Positions 23,286 through 26,461 of a DNA stretch of 26,461 bases are shown piece after piece. The DNA lies in contig CAYMST010000029.1 of assembly GCA_964393115.1 (NCBI GenBank), positions 1 through 26,461 of the forward strand, in the 5' to 3' direction. Under the pieces are notes generated by a model that was not told the origin of the DNA, did not search any database, and worked only from the letters and a program-made list of their open reading frames with translations. How positions within the stretch are numbered: the stretch's first letter is position 1; every line of letters begins with the position of its first letter. Source of the DNA: CAYMST01 sp964393115 (GTDB lineage Bacteria; Bacteroidota; Bacteroidia; Cytophagales; Cyclobacteriaceae). The translations under genes were made by a program, and so were the position numbers.

Positions 23286-26200
23286 ATGGGCAGACGCCTA
23301 GCATCAACTTTAGCGATCTTACTTTTCGCATTTCAAGTGATCTCTCAATCACTTTCTGAAGCCAATTGGTTTTTTGGAGACTCTGAGTTCAGTTTGCATT
23401 TCAACAAACAGGATCAAGAAGCTACCATTGATAACGAGCATTATGGAACGCGCTTAGACTTCAGCGACGGTTCAGTCGTTGTCAACGACGATGTCACAGG
23501 CGACCCTATCTTTTATACGGACGGAGAGGTAATTGTTGATTTATTCAACAATAATATCAATACGCTTTTCAATGGATTTGGGGCTTCCATTAACCAACCG
23601 GTTGCAGCGTTTAAAAATCCACGGGACGAAAATGAATTTTTTGTTTTGGGTAATACATCGAACAATGTAAGTCTTAGAGTAATCACCAAGCCAGACGAGA
23701 TTTCCCCGATTACGGTCTCCTCCAACATCAATTTACCCGCTATTGAAGAGGCAACCGATGCCATGGTATTATTTCCACTCAATGAAGACACCTATTGTCT
23801 TGTTACACAAGACCAAGACACGCGCAACTTCAGAGTAACGTATTTCAGTGGTGTTGTGCGCTCATTTGACAGCACCAGAGTCTTTAGTATTTTTAATGAT
23901 ACCATCCCTAGTCTCACAGCTGAAAACTTTAGTTTTCATGCCGAATCTAGGCGCTTAGCCGTTTCACCAAGTGATTCGAACCGAAATGTGATTATTTTAT
24001 CGGTAGACTCATTATCTGGATTACTGTCATATGACACCACCATATTTAACTCAGCAAACACCGAAAATTCAGGCATTGGCATTTACGATACCGAATGGTC
24101 AGTAGACGGCTCAAAACTGTATATTTCACGTTTTGGAGGAAGCTCAGGTAACAGTGGTGATGTCTTATATTTTGATTTTAACGCTAATGGAAATACCCCT
24201 TCCAGCTTACTCGGCGCAAATCTTTTTAGGAGTTATGGGTTAAAAATGGGGCCTGACAGTAGTATTTATCACTTGTATCAAGAATCTAGTGGTGGTCCTT
24301 TCTTAATGGGGCAAATCGAAAACACCAATAGAACGATTGACGGGGTAAGTTACACAGGCGGACTATTTACCAATCAAAACTTCGAAGGACGCCAGTTCCC
24401 AGAATTCGCACCTTCAAGATTTAATCGGTTTGACACCATTCGCGTCACTACCGTCAACGATTGCTATGTCGATTCTGACGACGTCGACAACATCAATTCT
24501 ACCTTATTCGTCCCCACCATTTACCCGACACCAATGAATATAGAGTGGGGGTTTGGAGATAGCACTTTGAATATGTTTAGTCCAGTGGTTGACTTATCAC
24601 AAGTACCGGCCATCATTACCTTGACTGTAGAACTAAATGGGTATGATTCAACAATATTCATCAATAACCCCTTACAAACTATTTCCACGGAATTAGATCT
24701 GGGAAATGACACGACGATTTGTCTCGGTGAGACCTTAGAACTAAGTGCAGAAGATCCCCAAGCCACGTCTTACAGATGGAATACCGGAGAAACAACTCCA
24801 ATAATAGAGGTTGATTCAAGCGGAACGTACTGGGTCGCTGCAGACTTTAATGGATGTAGCGTATTTGACGAAATTGAAGTGGAGGTTTTTACAGATACCA
24901 TTCAATCTATCAATACCTGGTACTTTGGAGACAGCGCCGGAATTGAATGGATTGATTTGCAGCCAGCACCACTCGTTGATGACAATCAAATGACAGCCAT
25001 GGAGGGATGCGCTATTGTATCGGATCCTTATGGCAATGTTATGTTCTATACGAATGGGCAAACGGTTTGGAATGGCAGACATGACATCATGGAAAATGGA
25101 ACAAATATTGGTGGAGATAGTCTTTCTACCCAGTCGGCCATTATTGTACCTGCTTCACACGACCCTACTATCTACTATATTTTCACTACTGATGAGGTCT
25201 ACGGTGATCAAACTTATAACTTAAGACTTTCTGTGGTAGACATTAAGCTAGGAGATTTTGGTTCTGTTGTAGCCAAAGGAGTGCCCGTATTCACTCGAAG
25301 TACAGAGAGAATGACAGGCTCGGCTTCTACCTCTCCTATGCTACTCATGGCGCATGAATTTGGCAATAACTATTTTCGGTCTTATGGCATCGGAGACGAT
25401 GGTATAGAAATACCAACACTAAACAACGTAGGCTCAATCCATGCCTTTAATGATGAAGATTTAAGTCAAGGTTATATGAAATTCAATAGTGAGACGGAAA
25501 CTCTAGCTGTTCCACTTAGCAATGGAAACACATCGTCAATCGAACTATTCACCCTAAATGATGAGGGCGACTTTGAAGAAGCTAGGACACTAGATAATAT
25601 TCCCGAGTCCATCTATGGCATTGAGTTTTCTCAAAATGGGGAAAGATTATTGGCTTCCTCTAACTCAACCATCTATCGTTTTGACTTGAGAAATGAAAAC
25701 GCCACTGATCAAGAAATCATTGATTCAAGAGAAGAACTTGATGCCACGATTAGTGATATGGGGGCTATGCAAATGGGCCCTGATAATGTTATTTACATAG
25801 CACGAGAAGGGCAGTCCGTTTTGGCCTCCATATCAGGGGCCGGCGGAGAGACTATTGATAGAATTGGTTTTAATCCTAATGGTTTTCTTCTAAATGGTAG
25901 AATCAGCAGAATCGGGCTACCAAACTTCTTTCAAGACTTTTCATCCAGTCCTCCTGGAGGGGTAGCTGTTGATGCGGAGTGTTTTGGAGAGCCTGCTGTA
26001 TTTACGGGTACTCAAATTACCTTTATTGACGAATACCTTTGGACATTTGGAGATGGTACCAGTGCTGATGTTAGGGACACTACCCGTGAATATGATTTCC
26101 CTGGTGAATATGGGGTTTCTCTAAATATTACGAATCGATGTGGGCTAGACACCACATTTTTTGAAACGATATTTCTTAATGAGCTAGATGCCGACTTGAC

Positions 26201-26461
26201 ACTTCCAGAGCTTGACTTCTTTTGCGATAGTCTACAAATTCTAGAACTAGAAGCTCTCCCATCGGAACAAACGACCTCCAATATTTCCTTTTTCTGGAGT
26301 ACCGGAGATACATCTAGGACAATTACGGTGACCGACATTGGTCAATATGGGGTTTATGCAGAGGACACTACTGGTTGCCGAACAGAGGAAAGTTTAATTT
26401 TTGTAAGTGACGGAAGACCTGCTTTCGATTTGGGAAATGATTTATTCTATTGTCCTAACGT
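23286..26461 (+). CDS. Giant T9SS-type secreted multidomain protein (3' end outside window)
   Basis: The frame from the ATG at 23286 stays open for 1058 codons to the window end with no stop, so it is a partial gene. It starts with a signal peptide (MGRRLASTLAILLFAFQVISQ). Module A1 (27 to about 465) begins NWFFGDS and is beta-propeller-like. An Ig-like segment follows (469-542), opening ELDLGNDTTICLGE. Module A2 (543 to about 905) begins NTWYFGDS, carries GNVMFYTNGQTVWN and STQSAIIVPA, and closes with RIGLPNFFQDF. A PKD domain follows at about 908-955 (LWTFGDGT), then further Ig-like domains, the last starting FDLGNDLFYCPN near 1047. This architecture is typical of large T9SS cargo of gliding Bacteroidota that end in a type B sorting domain; that domain would be beyond the window. 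The divergent sprF-like gene is the probable outer-membrane partner. Ligand is unknown. Confidence 0.9.
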   Translation, partial: MGRRLASTLAILLFAFQVISQSLSEANWFFGDSEFSLHFNKQDQEATIDNEHYGTRLDFSDGSVVVNDDVTGDPIFYTDGEVIVDLFNNNINTLFNGFGASINQPVAAFKNPRDENEFFVLGNTSNNVSLRVITKPDEISPITVSSNINLPAIEEATDAMVLFPLNEDTYCLVTQDQDTRNFRVTYFSGVVRSFDSTRVFSIFNDTIPSLTAENFSFHAESRRLAVSPSDSNRNVIILSVDSLSGLLSYDTTIFNSANTENSGIGIYDTEWSVDGSKLYISRFGGSSGNSGDVLYFDFNANGNTPSSLLGANLFRSYGLKMGPDSSIYHLYQESSGGPFLMGQIENTNRTIDGVSYTGGLFTNQNFEGRQFPEFAPSRFNRFDTIRVTTVNDCYVDSDDVDNINSTLFVPTIYPTPMNIEWGFGDSTLNMFSPVVDLSQVPAIITLTVELNGYDSTIFINNPLQTISTELDLGNDTTICLGETLELSAEDPQATSYRWNTGETTPIIEVDSSGTYWVAADFNGCSVFDEIEVEVFTDTIQSINTWYFGDSAGIEWIDLQPAPLVDDNQMTAMEGCAIVSDPYGNVMFYTNGQTVWNGRHDIMENGTNIGGDSLSTQSAIIVPASHDPTIYYIFTTDEVYGDQTYNLRLSVVDIKLGDFGSVVAKGVPVFTRSTERMTGSASTSPMLLMAHEFGNNYFRSYGIGDDGIEIPTLNNVGSIHAFNDEDLSQGYMKFNSETETLAVPLSNGNTSSIELFTLNDEGDFEEARTLDNIPESIYGIEFSQNGERLLASSNSTIYRFDLRNENATDQEIIDSREELDATISDMGAMQMGPDNVIYIAREGQSVLASISGAGGETIDRIGFNPNGFLLNGRISRIGLPNFFQDFSSSPPGGVAVDAECFGEPAVFTGTQITFIDEYLWTFGDGTSADVRDTTREYDFPGEYGVSLNITNRCGLDTTFFETIFLNELDADLTLPELDFFCDSLQILELEALPSEQTTSNISFFWSTGDTSRTITVTDIGQYGVYAEDTTGCRTEESLIFVSDGRPAFDLGNDLFYCPN

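Noticed and set aside
1..26461. CRISPR array, prophage, transposase or integrase genes
   Set aside because: No regularly spaced repeats, phage structural genes or recombinase motifs were seen. The only mobile-like feature is the 168-bp inverted repeat.

Overview
The window reads as the chromosome of a marine-type Bacteroidota, most likely a member of the Cytophagales. The evidence is a type IX secretion (T9SS) partner of the PorP/SprF family beside a giant T9SS-type surface protein, a tandem DUF6252-like lipoprotein, a short Bacteroidota-type DnaE, a HGCNGL-type exosortase, promoters of the TTTG-N19-TAnnTTTG kind, and start sites that mostly lack Shine-Dalgarno sequences. It is mainly ordinary chromosomal backbone. 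I see no prophage, no CRISPR array and no transposase gene. There is one mobile-element-like inverted repeat.

Layout. 1-2423: cytochrome bd oxidase cydA (5' end outside the window) and cydB. 2635-3739: an isolated acidic two-domain lipoprotein with its own promoter and a strong terminator. 3785-3952: a folded inverted-repeat element. 3983-7482: a DinB-fold protein and a short DNA polymerase III alpha (dnaE) with a TTG start. 7839-9689: an exported OmpL47-type repeat protein, which meets a convergent two-gene exosortase unit (9760-10760) at a shared terminator. 10862-13111: rpsA with a structured leader and promoter, then a hairpin, tRNA-Cys(GCA) and a terminator, all on the minus strand and probably one transcription unit. 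13149-14384: a TrmN6-type tRNA methyltransferase and dCMP deaminase. 14438-17715 (minus): uvrD/pcrA helicase and murB, overlapping by ATGA. 18032-18187: a 37-residue membrane peptide gene with its own terminator. 18245-21595 (minus): a phospholipid cluster of a plsB-like acyltransferase, gpsA and an unknown membrane protein. 21715-22056: a TfoX N-terminal-domain protein. 22071-23123 (minus): a PorP/SprF protein, divergent from a giant secreted multidomain protein (23286 to the window end, still open).

How the genes fit together. CydAB forms a terminal quinol oxidase. GpsA makes glycerol-3-phosphate and the neighbouring PlsB-like enzyme acylates it, so these two plus the unknown membrane protein form a lipid-entry operon. 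The SprF-like barrel and the giant protein next to it look like a T9SS partner and cargo pair. The exosortase and its small membrane partner form a sorting unit with no visible substrate in the window.

The items most worth a second look are the substrate-less exosortase pair, the hairpin-rich rpsA leader and rpsA/tRNA-Cys junction, the small membrane peptide, the inverted-repeat element and the sprF promoter region.
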